Origin: Anaerolineae bacterium
Lineage (GTDB): Bacteria; Chloroflexota; Anaerolineae; Anaerolineales; Anaerolineaceae
Assembly (NCBI GenBank): GCA_013178185.1
Contig: JABLXC010000025.1
Coordinates: forward strand, 1-55,151
DNA: 55,151 nucleotides
Reading direction: 5' to 3'
Shown: piece by piece, positions 44,256 to 52,566 of the stretch
Position numbering within the stretch: the first letter of the stretch is position 1
How the letters are laid out: the number at the start of each line of letters is the position of its first letter
Made by a program: the position numbers and the translations under genes
The notes under the pieces: generated by a model
Database searches by the model: none
What the model saw: only the letters and a program-made list of their open reading frames with translations
What the model was told of the DNA's origin: nothing

Positions 44256-45115
44256 AGTTCATCCGCTCTATCTTGTGGCTTTGTGTGGCCTGGTTGTTGG
44301 CAGCCTGTTCTGCCGTCTCGTCCCAGGAGGTAGAAACGTCCTTACCCCCAACCGGGCCCCCGGTGGAGACGATCACCAGCACCGTGATCTGGTTTCCTGC
44401 CACCGATACCCCCCGGCCCGTGGTCACCCCGACGCTGCTGCCGACCCGCGACCTCCGTCCCGGCGTCGGCGAGCAGATTTTCAGCGACCTGTTCACCCCC
44501 GATTCCGAATGGCAGCTTGCCAGGGACGCCGCTGGCAGTGTGGCTTACGGCAATCATGAGCTCACCCTCGCGATCCGCCAGCCGAAAGCGGCGCTTTTCA
44601 GCCTGAACCGCCAGCTTTTTTTGAGCGATTTTTACCTTGAGGTTACCGCCAACCCCAGCCTGTGCCGGGGGGAAGATGTGTACGGCCTGCTCTTGCGCGC
44701 CGCCGCCCCCACGGACGCCTATCGCTTTCTGGTTTCGTGCAACGGCCAACTGCGGTTGGAACGCATCAAGAACAGCAAGGTCGTTATTCTTCAGGATTGG
44801 ACGCCCAGCGGCCAGGTGCCGCCTGGCTCTCCGGCGATTTTGCGTATCGGCGTGTGGGCGTTGAGGAACGAACTGCGCTTTTTTGTGAACGACTTTTACC
44901 AGTTCAGCGCCAGCGATCCCATCTGGCGCAATGGGGGGCTGGGGTTTTACGCGCGCTCGGCTGGTGCAAATGCCCTTACGGTGAATTTTACGAACCTGGC
45001 GATCTATACGCTCAACCCAGAAGAGGTGCCGCCCACCGAAACGCCTACGGCCACGCCCCCGCCAACGGCGACCGTGACGCGCATCGCGCCTAGGCCCACT
45101 TATTTGAATCCGTGA
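44252..45115 (+). CDS. Lipoprotein with a concanavalin-like beta-sandwich domain
   Basis: GTG at 44252 overlaps the purA stop (GTGA), so translation is coupled. A lipoprotein signal ends in LLAAC. A Thr/Pro linker leads to a domain of about 170 residues with alternating strands (ITFSDLF-like, LTLAIRQPKAALFSLN, FYLEVTANPSLCRGEDVYG, RFLVSCNG, LGFYARS, VNFTNLAIYTL). This has the pattern of the LamG/DUF1080-type sandwiches that bind sugars. Two cysteines may form a disulfide. The C-terminus is Thr/Pro-rich. Ligand unknown; the link to purA is probably only positional. Confidence 0.65.
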   Translation: MKFIRSILWLCVAWLLAACSAVSSQEVETSLPPTGPPVETITSTVIWFPATDTPRPVVTPTLLPTRDLRPGVGEQIFSDLFTPDSEWQLARDAAGSVAYGNHELTLAIRQPKAALFSLNRQLFLSDFYLEVTANPSLCRGEDVYGLLLRAAAPTDAYRFLVSCNGQLRLERIKNSKVVILQDWTPSGQVPPGSPAILRIGVWALRNELRFFVNDFYQFSASDPIWRNGGLGFYARSAGANALTVNFTNLAIYTLNPEEVPPTETPTATPPPTATVTRIAPRPTYLNP

Positions 45116-45273
45116 ACCGCGTTTGGGTAGGTTCTTTTCGCGGCATATTTACTGCCGATCTAACCCCTCATCGTCTTTTCCTGCGGCGCTTTCCTTGCGC
45201 CAAAACAAAGAAGCTTTCTAAAAACCTGGTATCGTTAAACCTGGATATCTCACAGCCCGAGGGTTGACCGACC

Positions 45274-46062
45274 ATGTACGATTCTTTCAGCGCAGACTAT
45301 GACCGTTTTGTAAACTGGCAAAACCGCCTTGCGTTCGAAATGCCGTTCCTCGAAGCGTTGCTGCGTCCATTGGCGGACGAGGCAGGGGCGCGCCCGCTGC
45401 GCGTGCTGGATGCCGCCGCCGGCACGGGGATGCACGTTATCGAACTGGCGCGGCGGGGGTACGAGGCTTTTGGCGCCGATTTGAGCGGCGGGATGATCGA
45501 ACGCGCCCGGGCCAACGCCCTGGCGGCGGGCGTGCAGGCGGGTTTCGAGACGGCCGGCTTTGGCCAGTTACGGGAGACATTTTTTAAAGACGCTGCCGCG
45601 CCGCGCTTCGACGCTGTTCTGTGCCTGGGCAACTCGCTCCCCCACCTGCTGAGCCTTGCCGAGATCCAGGACGCTCTGGCCGACTTCGCGGCCTGCCTGC
45701 GGCCTGGCGGGCTGGTCTTGATCCAGAACCGGAATTTTGACGCAGTGGTTGTCCAAAACGAACGGTGGATGGAGCCGCAGTCTCACCGCGAGGGCAACGC
45801 CGAGTGGCTGTTCCTGCGGTTTTATGACTTTCTGCCCGATGGCCTGATCAATTTCAACGTCGTCACGCTCCAGCGCGCCGGTCAGGGCGAATGGCGGCAA
45901 AAGGTGAGCAGTGCCGGTCTCTATCCACTGCGCCAGCGGGAACTGGCAGCGTTGCTGAAGGCAGTCGGGTTTGAAGCCCTGGCCTGCTTTGGCAGCATGG
46001 CTGGAGAGGCGTTTGATTTGGAGAAGAGCGGTAACCTGGTGGCTGCGGCGCGCAGGACTTAG
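45274..46062 (+). CDS. Class I SAM-dependent methyltransferase
   Basis: The Rossmann-fold SAM site is clear: motif I LRVLDAAAGTGMHVIEL, acidic turn in GADLSGGMIERARANA, and motif III LRPGGLVLIQNRNFD. It has no membrane segments. The substrate is not determined by sequence; it is most like small-molecule methyltransferases of the Methyltransf_25/11 type. ATG at 45274 opens directly on MYDSFSADYDRFVNW. No gene of an obvious pathway lies next to it. Its 3' end overlaps the MoaD-like gene by four bases in the convergent direction. Confidence 0.85.
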   Translation: MYDSFSADYDRFVNWQNRLAFEMPFLEALLRPLADEAGARPLRVLDAAAGTGMHVIELARRGYEAFGADLSGGMIERARANALAAGVQAGFETAGFGQLRETFFKDAAAPRFDAVLCLGNSLPHLLSLAEIQDALADFAACLRPGGLVLIQNRNFDAVVVQNERWMEPQSHREGNAEWLFLRFYDFLPDGLINFNVVTLQRAGQGEWRQKVSSAGLYPLRQRELAALLKAVGFEALACFGSMAGEAFDLEKSGNLVAAARRT

Positions 46063-46442
46063 CTTTCCTTGCCGCTTTGGTACGTATGGTGCAAGCCGCT
46101 ATCTTCGCTTTCCAGCATGGCTTGCTGCAACTCAGCGATCATCCCCACACCGTGACGGTATTGAAAAGGCCACATCGATTGCAGATGGAAGAATGCTACA
46201 CGGTCGCCGTCTTTGAGCGGGTGATCCAGGTCGGGCTGGATGCCAGGCATTGCGCTCAAATCTCCGTTGATGAAGGTGATGCCGCGTTCTTGGGTGTCCA
46301 TTTTCAGCGCCTTCAGCAGGTCGCGTAAAGCGCTGCCTTCCGGAATGGAAACCTGGGGATTGGCAAACACCCGCTCATCAGGGTTTCCCCCATAATGCGC
46401 CAGAGCGCCGTATAACCAGACGTCGATTCGAATTGTGGCCAT
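46059..46442 (-). CDS. MoaD/ThiS-like protein with C-terminal extension, no diglycine
   Basis: The first 90 residues have the beta-grasp pattern of MoaD/ThiS (IRIDVWLYGALAHYGG start, VSIPEGSALRDLLKALKM, FINGDLSAM, LKDGDRVAFF). The C-terminus does not end in the Gly-Gly tail that sulfur carriers need: instead about 45 further residues follow (HLQSMWPFQYRHGVG and an acidic, His-containing tail). It is the last gene of the tungsten-enzyme operon, just after a normal MoaD, so it may be an assembly or regulatory partner rather than a sulfur carrier. Confidence 0.7.
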   Translation of the reverse strand: MATIRIDVWLYGALAHYGGNPDERVFANPQVSIPEGSALRDLLKALKMDTQERGITFINGDLSAMPGIQPDLDHPLKDGDRVAFFHLQSMWPFQYRHGVGMIAELQQAMLESEDSGLHHTYQSGKES

Positions 46443-46445
46443 TTT

Positions 46446-46685
46446 TTAACCTCCGCCGATGGGTGGAAAGATGCCGACTTCGTCGCCGTCGGCCAGGACA
46501 TGGTTAAGATCGCAGATCTTGCCGTTGACAAAACAAATTTTTACCTCGCCAGGCGGCAGTTTAAGCAGTTCCGCCAGCTGGCCGATGGTAGCGCCAGGAG
46601 GGATTTCCACACTGACCGGTGTTCCCGAAGCGCCTTCTCCCAGGTAAGGTCTCAGGGTAGCGAAAAGTTTGACCGTTATTTTCAT
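46446..46685 (-). CDS. MoaD-type sulfur carrier of the tungstopterin operon
   Basis: The 79-residue beta-grasp protein begins MKITVKLFATLRPYL and ends FPPIGGG, with the C-terminal glycines that are thiocarboxylated to donate sulfur to the pterin dithiolene. ATG at 46685 overlaps the radical SAM stop as ATGA. This supports function with the upstream tungsten enzyme. It may be specialised for tungsten cofactor or replace the general MoaD. No MoaE or other cofactor genes are in the window. Confidence 0.87.
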   Translation of the reverse strand: MKITVKLFATLRPYLGEGASGTPVSVEIPPGATIGQLAELLKLPPGEVKICFVNGKICDLNHVLADGDEVGIFPPIGGG

Positions 46686-47869
46686 GGACAGCGGATGATA
46701 TCCTGCGCCCACAGGCAATCTGCGCAAGAGGGGTTCCAGCCCCAACAACCTTCGTTTTGCTCACGCAGATCGCAAGTTGCGCGCAGATCGCAATCGGGAC
46801 ACGAAGGAAAGTGAAAGATTCGGACTTCGCTCCGAAAGAGCGTATAGTCTTCCGACATCCAGATATCCGCGAGCGATTGCTCTTGAACCCTGCCCAGGAT
46901 ATAGCGGATGACACGTTTCTTTCGCCCGTCGATCGCGAAGTAGGAATAGTTGTGCGATAAAGCATAACAGGGCGACACGCCCCCATCCCAGCCGATAACG
47001 ATGGAGCGGTCGTTGACAAAGCGGCAGCGTCGCTCGGCGCCCCAGTGCATGCGAGGGAACTCCATCGTGCCCCAGGTTACCCAGGCATCCAGGCGCACCG
47101 GAAACCCCCCCGTTTTAAACGGGTCTCTCGGCTCGTGCCCGTAGAGGCTCTCGGCGTACATCTCCTCGGTGTATGGCAGCACATTGCTGATCAATACGCG
47201 CGCTGCGCCCAGGTTGGATGCCAGCGTGGCAAGCTGCGATAACTCGCTGAGGTTGGATTTTAGCGCCACAAATTCGATCCCTAAAGAGGGGGTAAGAGAA
47301 CCGATTTTACCCTTGGCTTCGTTCAAGCTTTTCAGGTTGTGTAGCACCTCGATCAGCGCTGCGCCGCGCACATCTGCATAGGTTTCAGGGTTGACCCCGT
47401 CTACTGAAACCACCAGCCGGTCGACGCCCAGCCGCACCAGTTCCTCGGAAATCTTGGGCGTCAGCAACAGACCGTTTGAGCCAAGCGTCACGGCCAGCCC
47501 GCGCTTGCGAACAGCTTCGATCATATCCAAAATGTGCGGGTGTGAGAGCGGTTCGCCAAAGCTGGTAAAAATGACGCGGTTTAGTTCGGGCAGCCCCGCC
47601 AGGTCTTCCAGAATCCGTTCGAATGTACCTGGAGACATGGCTGCAACCGGATCGCTCCAAACGTTCCGGATGCAGGTGCGACACTGTAAGTTGCAGCCGG
47701 TGGTCGCTTCAATATATAGCTTGCGGGCGTTGGGTAAGCGCGGATGCAAAATCAGGTCGCCTTCGCGCTCGTTTAGCCAGAATTCCACCTCCGGTGGAAA
47801 GCGGCGGCGGTGTAGGAAACTTTCGGGCAATGAGACTTTTCCGCTGGCATCCGATGGAACAATAGGCAT
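46682..47869 (-). CDS. SPASM radical SAM protein, tungsten-oxidoreductase maturase type
   Basis: The radical SAM cluster ligands are C59, C63 and C66 (CNLQCRTC); the SAM-binding GEPLSHP motif follows near residue 108. The C-terminal SPASM part has many cysteines (CPDCDLRATC, CWGWNPSCADC). The first 45 residues resemble an AbrB/MazE-like swapped-hairpin (GKVSLPESFLHRRRF). This combination next to an aldehyde:ferredoxin oxidoreductase is, as far as I recall, a recognised family of tungsten-enzyme maturases. The reaction it performs is not established from sequence. It lies between the oxidoreductase and moaD. Confidence 0.85.
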   Translation of the reverse strand: MPIVPSDASGKVSLPESFLHRRRFPPEVEFWLNEREGDLILHPRLPNARKLYIEATTGCNLQCRTCIRNVWSDPVAAMSPGTFERILEDLAGLPELNRVIFTSFGEPLSHPHILDMIEAVRKRGLAVTLGSNGLLLTPKISEELVRLGVDRLVVSVDGVNPETYADVRGAALIEVLHNLKSLNEAKGKIGSLTPSLGIEFVALKSNLSELSQLATLASNLGAARVLISNVLPYTEEMYAESLYGHEPRDPFKTGGFPVRLDAWVTWGTMEFPRMHWGAERRCRFVNDRSIVIGWDGGVSPCYALSHNYSYFAIDGRKKRVIRYILGRVQEQSLADIWMSEDYTLFRSEVRIFHFPSCPDCDLRATCDLREQNEGCWGWNPSCADCLWAQDIIRCP

Positions 47870-47951
47870 ATACCATCCCTCAGGCTTGAATTTAATTCCA
47901 TTACAACCTCAGTCGCCCGGTTCAAGGCGGCGTTGTCATGCAAAATACGTT

Positions 47952-47980
47952 CCCTCCCTTCTCCGGCAGAGAAGGGAGGG
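47952..47980. repeat. Perfect 12-base hairpin between oxidoreductase and maturase genes
   Basis: CCCTCCCTTCTC at 47952-47963 pairs with 47969-47980 around a five-base loop. No T tract follows in the direction of the operon, so it is not a classical terminator. It could protect the upstream oxidoreductase mRNA from 3' decay and so make more oxidoreductase than maturase. Confidence 0.6.
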
Positions 47981-48005
47981 TAAAGGGTATTCCGTCTGAT
48001 CTGGA

Positions 48006-49760
48006 TTACAGCTCGGCAAAGACAGAGTCTAGCGCGGCATCGGGCACATCAAAGACGTTGTTGTGCGGCGGCAGGGGTTCTGTCTTCATAAATTCAGGCA
48101 TACGGTCGGCTTCTTTGCCAATACCTGCGGCTTCGTTGAACCTTCTTTCGGCTTTCAAAATCTCGGCGCCTTGCTTGAGGATGTCATCTGCGGTCCAACT
48201 GGTGCCAAGCACACCGTTTACTTCATCGATCATCCCCTGGTACCCGCTGGCGATATCCAGAATGGCGAAGGCAATGAACAGGCAGTGACCGGAAGAGTCA
48301 ATGAAAGCTGTCGTGGCCTGGAAAGCGCGGCTGAGAGCTGCTTTGCCTTCTGGGCTTAGGGGGTCCTGCTTGCCCATTACACCCAAGATTTCGGGCGCAA
48401 TGGTGTAACCGGCGGTGTGGTCTGCGCCCATCGTGGTGGTCGCATACGTGATTCCGATGCCTTTGACCGCCCTCGGTTCATAAGCTGGCATGGCCTGGCC
48501 TTTGACGACGGGAACGCGGGTTACGCCGTAGACTCGCCCGGTAGTAGCGGCGCCTGCGCCCAAAATGCGCCCAATTGGGGTGCCTTTTCCCATCTCATGC
48601 ACCAGGTTGATCGCGCCTTTGCTGTCGCCAAATGGGATGACGCCCGCTTCCATGGCGACGGCGATGGTCGTGCCAGTTTCGATTGTGTCCAGGCCGTAAG
48701 CGTTGCATAATGCGTTCAGCTGCGCAACATCGTCTAGGTTGTCAATGCCGCAATCTGCGCCAAGCGACCAGTCCGATTCGTATTCCAGACACGAGGTAAT
48801 CTCGTCGCCTTTTTCGTCAAATATGGTATTGGAACATTGGATGATGCAACCAGGACTACAGGCGTGGTTATAAATTTCTTCCCCCTTGCGTTTTTTGTTG
48901 GTCTCAAAGATGGCTTCTCCGGCGATGCGCGGCGCCCCTTCGAAACGCCCACTGGAGAAGTTGCGCGTTGGCAGACCTCCGGCTTCGTTCATAATATTGA
49001 TTAATACCGCCGTCCCGTAGGTATTCAACGCTCCCTTGGGCTTCGTGATCGCATGGGTGCGCAGCGCATCGATCATTTTCTTGCGCCCTTCCTCAAAAAG
49101 TGCCTTATCCACGATTGGCATGCCCGGCGCGCCCATCCGGTTGAGTACGATGAACTTTAAACCTTTGGAAGCCATCACCGCGCCCATGCCGCCGCGCCCG
49201 GCGTATCGGGTGGGACGTTTGTGCATGTCGTTGAATACAACACCTGAGTTGCCATACCCATGCTCTGCCGCCATGCCGACGCCGCACACCGAAATCTTGT
49301 CACCGTATTTTTCATACATTGCCGGATACACATCTGGTAATACCTTACCCGTATATTGAGTAGACTCGAAAAATTCTACTTTGGGCTTTCCCTCCCAAGT
49401 GATCGTAATGCCCCAGTAGGCGCCTTTCTCTTTGGGCTGGCCTTCGATGATGAGCGCCTGGATGTTCATGGCAGCCAGATCCGCCGCCCAGGATGTTCCT
49501 GCATTGGCTTCCTTGATTCCTCCTGTAAGCGGCGATTTTGCTCCAACGGAAATACGGGCAGAGGTTGGGGCGCTTGTGCCGCTCAAAAAGCCTGCCGCAA
49601 ATACCAGTTTGTTGTTGGGCCCCAAGGGATGGCAAAGCGGCGGGACCTCATTCGCGACCAGCGTGGAGGTCAGTCCCCTGCCGGCCAAATGTCTATATTC
49701 CGGTGGGGTTTCCGTCACCTGGTAAGTACGGTCGTTCATGTTAACACGCACAAAAAACAT
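48006..49760 (-). CDS. aor: Tungsten-dependent aldehyde:ferredoxin oxidoreductase
   Basis: AOR oxidises aldehydes to acids, giving electrons to ferredoxin through a tungsten bis-pterin and a 4Fe-4S cluster. The N-terminal beta domain (LAGRGLTSTLVANEVPPL, SGTSAPTSARISVGAKSP) and the pterin-binding region GRGGMGAVMASKGLK are clear. Cluster cysteines are at C301, C305 and C309 (ACSPGCIIQC), with a fourth in the C-terminal SSGHC. LCNAYGLDTIETG is the second pterin block. At 584 residues it is close to typical. ATG at 49760 follows GGAGGGAACC. Its substrate cannot be told. It is the first gene of the operon, behind a long leader. Confidence 0.93.
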   Translation of the reverse strand: MFFVRVNMNDRTYQVTETPPEYRHLAGRGLTSTLVANEVPPLCHPLGPNNKLVFAAGFLSGTSAPTSARISVGAKSPLTGGIKEANAGTSWAADLAAMNIQALIIEGQPKEKGAYWGITITWEGKPKVEFFESTQYTGKVLPDVYPAMYEKYGDKISVCGVGMAAEHGYGNSGVVFNDMHKRPTRYAGRGGMGAVMASKGLKFIVLNRMGAPGMPIVDKALFEEGRKKMIDALRTHAITKPKGALNTYGTAVLINIMNEAGGLPTRNFSSGRFEGAPRIAGEAIFETNKKRKGEEIYNHACSPGCIIQCSNTIFDEKGDEITSCLEYESDWSLGADCGIDNLDDVAQLNALCNAYGLDTIETGTTIAVAMEAGVIPFGDSKGAINLVHEMGKGTPIGRILGAGAATTGRVYGVTRVPVVKGQAMPAYEPRAVKGIGITYATTTMGADHTAGYTIAPEILGVMGKQDPLSPEGKAALSRAFQATTAFIDSSGHCLFIAFAILDIASGYQGMIDEVNGVLGTSWTADDILKQGAEILKAERRFNEAAGIGKEADRMPEFMKTEPLPPHNNVFDVPDAALDSVFAEL

Positions 49761-50046
49761 GGTTCCCTCCTTGAAATTATAGAAAATGGATTGTTTGGGA
49801 CGTCTTGAGAAAAGGCTGAATTTTAGAAACAACCTCCTTCTTCTGACAATTATTTAATTGACCAATAAAACAGAGATAAAAACCATCCCCCAGGCTAATA
49901 GCGGCTGGTAATAACATCTGCTGCTCGCGCTGTTGAGATGGAAAACACCCCCCATCCTCATGACCTGGCTTTGAGCAATTCAATGTAACCGAGGTTTATG
50001 TGATTGTGCGTTGAATCGGAATAATGCAAGGATGCGCTACGATGTG
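49761..50046 (-). promoter_or_regulatory. Long, foldable 5' leader of the tungsten operon
   Basis: From the predicted start near 50046 to the ATG at 49760 lie about 286 bases with no open frame. Read on the minus strand, several stems can form: GATTCAA with TTGAATT across an inner loop, GATGG with CCATC, and a long-range CCAGG (near 49965) with CCTGG (near 49890). The last 40 bases hold the ribosome-binding site. A regulatory RNA is plausible, and the operon content makes a pterin-cofactor riboswitch a natural suspect. I could not match a known consensus from memory. Confidence 0.4.
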
Positions 50047-50052
50047 TATCTT

Positions 50053-50082
50053 ATTATAGGGATATTGGCAGAAGTTTGTCAA
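50053..50082 (-). promoter_or_regulatory. Consensus sigma-70-type promoter of the tungsten operon
   Basis: On the minus strand a perfect -35 TTGACA (50082-50077) and a perfect -10 TATAAT (50058-50053) are separated by 18 bases. This is the best-matching promoter seen in the window. It lies beyond the end of the HDAC-family gene (50165) and points to a start near 50046. Such a strong promoter in front of a long leader suggests control after initiation. Confidence 0.8.
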
Positions 50083-50164
50083 CTAAAAACGCTTGAAAAA
50101 CGCGAGCATGCAATGACAGCCAGGGCAGATTTCTCTCTATCGAGAAACCTGTTGTGCATAGATA

Positions 50165-51067
50165 CTAATTTCGGCAGTAAATCTCTTTGGCGACGCGGTA
50201 GGTTTGGACGTGCGCCTGAACGGTGAGTTCGATCGGGTTGGCGTAGCCGCCCCCCATCACCAGCACAACCGGGATGCCCCGCGCCCGGCATTCCTCTAAA
50301 ACTCTGCGGTCGCGCTGTTCCAGTCCCTGCATGCTGAGGCTCAGGCGTCCCAGACGGTCTTCGTTCAGCGGGTCTACGCCGGCCTGGTAAAAGACGATCT
50401 GCGGCCCAAAGGCCAGCGCAGCCGTCAGTCCCTCTTCAAGCGCTTCCAGGTACTCTTTATCCCCGCTGCAGTCTGGCAAATCAATATCCAGGGTCGAGGG
50501 CGTGCGACGATAGGGATAGTTCTTTGCGCCATGCAGGCTGAGCAGGAAGACTTCCTTTCTGTTCCCCAGGATGGCGGCTGTGCCGTTGCCCTGGTGCACA
50601 TCCAGATCCACGATCGTGATACGCGCTGCTTTGCCTTCTTCCAGCAGCGCTAGCGCGGCCACGGCCAGGTCATTGAACATGCAATAGCCCATCCCCTCCC
50701 CGGCCAGGGCATGGTGTGTGCCGCCCGCCAGGTTGCCTGAAATGCCATCTATCAGCGCCTGTTGAGAGGCGGCTAACGTCCCCCCTACGCTGGCCAGCGA
50801 ACGCGCAAACAGCTCTGGGCTCCAGGGCAGTCCGATCTGGCGGATGATGCGCGCTTCCAGGCTGCCCGAAGCGACGGCGTCGAAATATTCGGCTGTGTGC
50901 GCCCGCAGAATTTGTTGACGGGTGGCAGGGGGAGAAGGGAAGAGTTCTTCGGGGGTAAGGACGCGCTGCGCTAACAGCGCCTGTCGCAAGCGGGCGTATT
51001 TCTCCATGGGAAAACGGTGATTCGACGGTAGAGTGACGGTGTAGTGATCAGAGTAAAAAATTTTCAC
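50165..51067 (-). CDS. HDAC-family amidohydrolase (AcuC-like deacetylase)
   Basis: The arginase/deacetylase fold shows all expected metal and catalytic motifs: the catalytic His pair in GGTHHALAGEGMGYCMFND, zinc ligands in DLDVHQGNG, a further Asp in YQAGVDPLNEDRLG, and MGGGY at the end. It removes acetyl groups from lysine or polyamines; the substrate is not told by sequence. The predicted start is GTG at 51067. It lies upstream of the tungsten operon on the same strand, but that operon has its own promoter, so the two may be independent. Confidence 0.9.
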   Translation of the reverse strand: MKIFYSDHYTVTLPSNHRFPMEKYARLRQALLAQRVLTPEELFPSPPATRQQILRAHTAEYFDAVASGSLEARIIRQIGLPWSPELFARSLASVGGTLAASQQALIDGISGNLAGGTHHALAGEGMGYCMFNDLAVAALALLEEGKAARITIVDLDVHQGNGTAAILGNRKEVFLLSLHGAKNYPYRRTPSTLDIDLPDCSGDKEYLEALEEGLTAALAFGPQIVFYQAGVDPLNEDRLGRLSLSMQGLEQRDRRVLEECRARGIPVVLVMGGGYANPIELTVQAHVQTYRVAKEIYCRN

Positions 51068-51256
51068 GTTGTTGATTCTACCTGATAAGCGGCTTTGCTG
51101 GAGAGGGGATGTTCAAGAAACTTTCTACAGAGGTTTATCTCCCCGGATGCGAAGCAGGTTTTGCCTGGCTGGGCGATGATCGAGAAGCTGAACGGAGCGC
51201 GCCGCAGTTCGGCGGTAAAATAACGTATCGTTTTTTGTTTCAGGGAGCTGGTATTT

Positions 51257-51952
51257 ATGAAGACAATTGGTCTGATCGGCGGCATGAGCTGGGAATCTTC
51301 TCTGAAGTACTACCAGATTATCAATGAAACAGTCGGTGCAAAGCTGGGCGGGTTCCATTCGGCAAAAAGCATCCTGTACTCGGTGGATTTTGCAGAGATC
51401 GAGAGATTCCAACGCCAGGACAGGTGGGAAGAGGCTGGGCAGATGCTGGCGGAAGCGGCTAAAAGCCTGGAAAAGGGCGGCGCAGATTTTATCGTGATTT
51501 GCGCGAACACCATGCACAAGGTGGCGGATGATATCCAGGCCAGAATTCGCATTCCGATTTTGCATGTTGTGGATGCCACGGCGCAACGGGTGAAGGATGC
51601 GGGCATCCGCAAAGCAGGGCTGTTAGGCACGCGCTTCACGATGGAAGAGGATTTTTACATCAACCGGCTTTCTCAGAAGCACGGTTTGCAAATCCTCGTT
51701 CCGGATCCTCAGGGGCGAGAGCTCGTGCATCGCGTCATTTTCGATGAGCTGGTTTTTGGGAAAATCCGCCGCTCTTCCAGAGAAAAGTACCTGGCCGTGA
51801 TGGCGCAACTGGTTGGGCAGGGTGCAGAAGGGATCATCCTGGGTTGCACTGAAATCGGGCTGTTGGTTCGCCCTCAGGATTGCCAGATTCCGCTTTTTGA
51901 CACAACCAGGATCCACGCCGAAGCGGCCGTCGAATTCGCCTTGAAAGATTGA
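51257..51952 (+). CDS. Aspartate/glutamate racemase family protein
   Basis: A cofactor-independent two-cysteine racemase. It opens MKTIGLIGGMSWESS, typical of aspartate racemases; the two active-site cysteines are in VICANTMHK and ILGCTEIGLL. About 231 residues matches the family. A GGAG sequence precedes the ATG. D-aspartate for peptidoglycan cross-bridges or signalling is a possible product. It converges on panD, which also uses aspartate, but that neighbourhood may be chance. Confidence 0.9.
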   Translation: MKTIGLIGGMSWESSLKYYQIINETVGAKLGGFHSAKSILYSVDFAEIERFQRQDRWEEAGQMLAEAAKSLEKGGADFIVICANTMHKVADDIQARIRIPILHVVDATAQRVKDAGIRKAGLLGTRFTMEEDFYINRLSQKHGLQILVPDPQGRELVHRVIFDELVFGKIRRSSREKYLAVMAQLVGQGAEGIILGCTEIGLLVRPQDCQIPLFDTTRIHAEAAVEFALKD

Positions 51953-51974
51953 GCAGTTCAGATACCGCGCGGCG

Positions 51975-52331
51975 TTATCTTAATTCGACGATCTGGTTTC
52001 TCTCGTTCAGGATGGCGATTTTCGGGCGGTGGGTCTTGATTTCTTCCTCGCTCAACAGGCCGTACGCCATGATGATCACCCGATCGCCTTTGTTCACCAG
52101 GTGAGCCGCCGCGCCGTTCAACTGGATCTCTCCCTGCCCGGCTTCGCCGGGGATGGCATAGGTTTCCAGCCGCGCCCCGTTGTCCACATCCACCACCTGG
52201 ACGCGTTCCCAGGGCTGGATGCCCACGGCGTCCATCAGGGTTGTATCAATGGTGATGGAGCCAACGTAATGCAGGTCGGTCGCGGTGACGACGGCGCGGT
52301 GAATTTTTGCAGTGAGAAAATGTCTTAACAT
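51975..52331 (-). CDS. panD: Aspartate 1-decarboxylase (pyruvoyl enzyme precursor)
   Basis: PanD makes beta-alanine for pantothenate and CoA. The 118-residue precursor self-cleaves between G24 and S25 (HYVGSITID) to form the pyruvoyl group; K9 (TAKIHR), Y22 and the later LETYAI tyrosine are the expected active-site residues. ATG at 52331 follows GAAGGAAG; the upstream in-frame start would add eight residues not found in the family. Single gene, no panB or panC alongside. Confidence 0.94.
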   Translation of the reverse strand: MLRHFLTAKIHRAVVTATDLHYVGSITIDTTLMDAVGIQPWERVQVVDVDNGARLETYAIPGEAGQGEIQLNGAAAHLVNKGDRVIIMAYGLLSEEEIKTHRPKIAILNERNQIVELR

Positions 52332-52566
52332 TCTTTCTTCCTTCGAGAAGACCACAAGGGTCGGGGTTCCAAAAGTTCTTCGCGCCCTGGATTATAGCAT
52401 CGTTTTTCAAGCAGTTTCAAAAGACGCGTTGCCCGGTTTGTTGCCAGGCGGGTTCTGCCAGAAGGTCTAATTTGATGTAAAATTAGGCTACCCGCGCCGG
52501 CCTAGCTTCGACCGGCGTTTGTGGGAATATCCATGCTTCATGGTCTCTATGAAGGTGTTTCTACCT

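Noticed and set aside
49761-50046. Firm assignment of the tungsten-operon leader to a known Moco/Tuco riboswitch
   Set aside because: I could not match a published consensus from memory, so only a candidate leader is reported.
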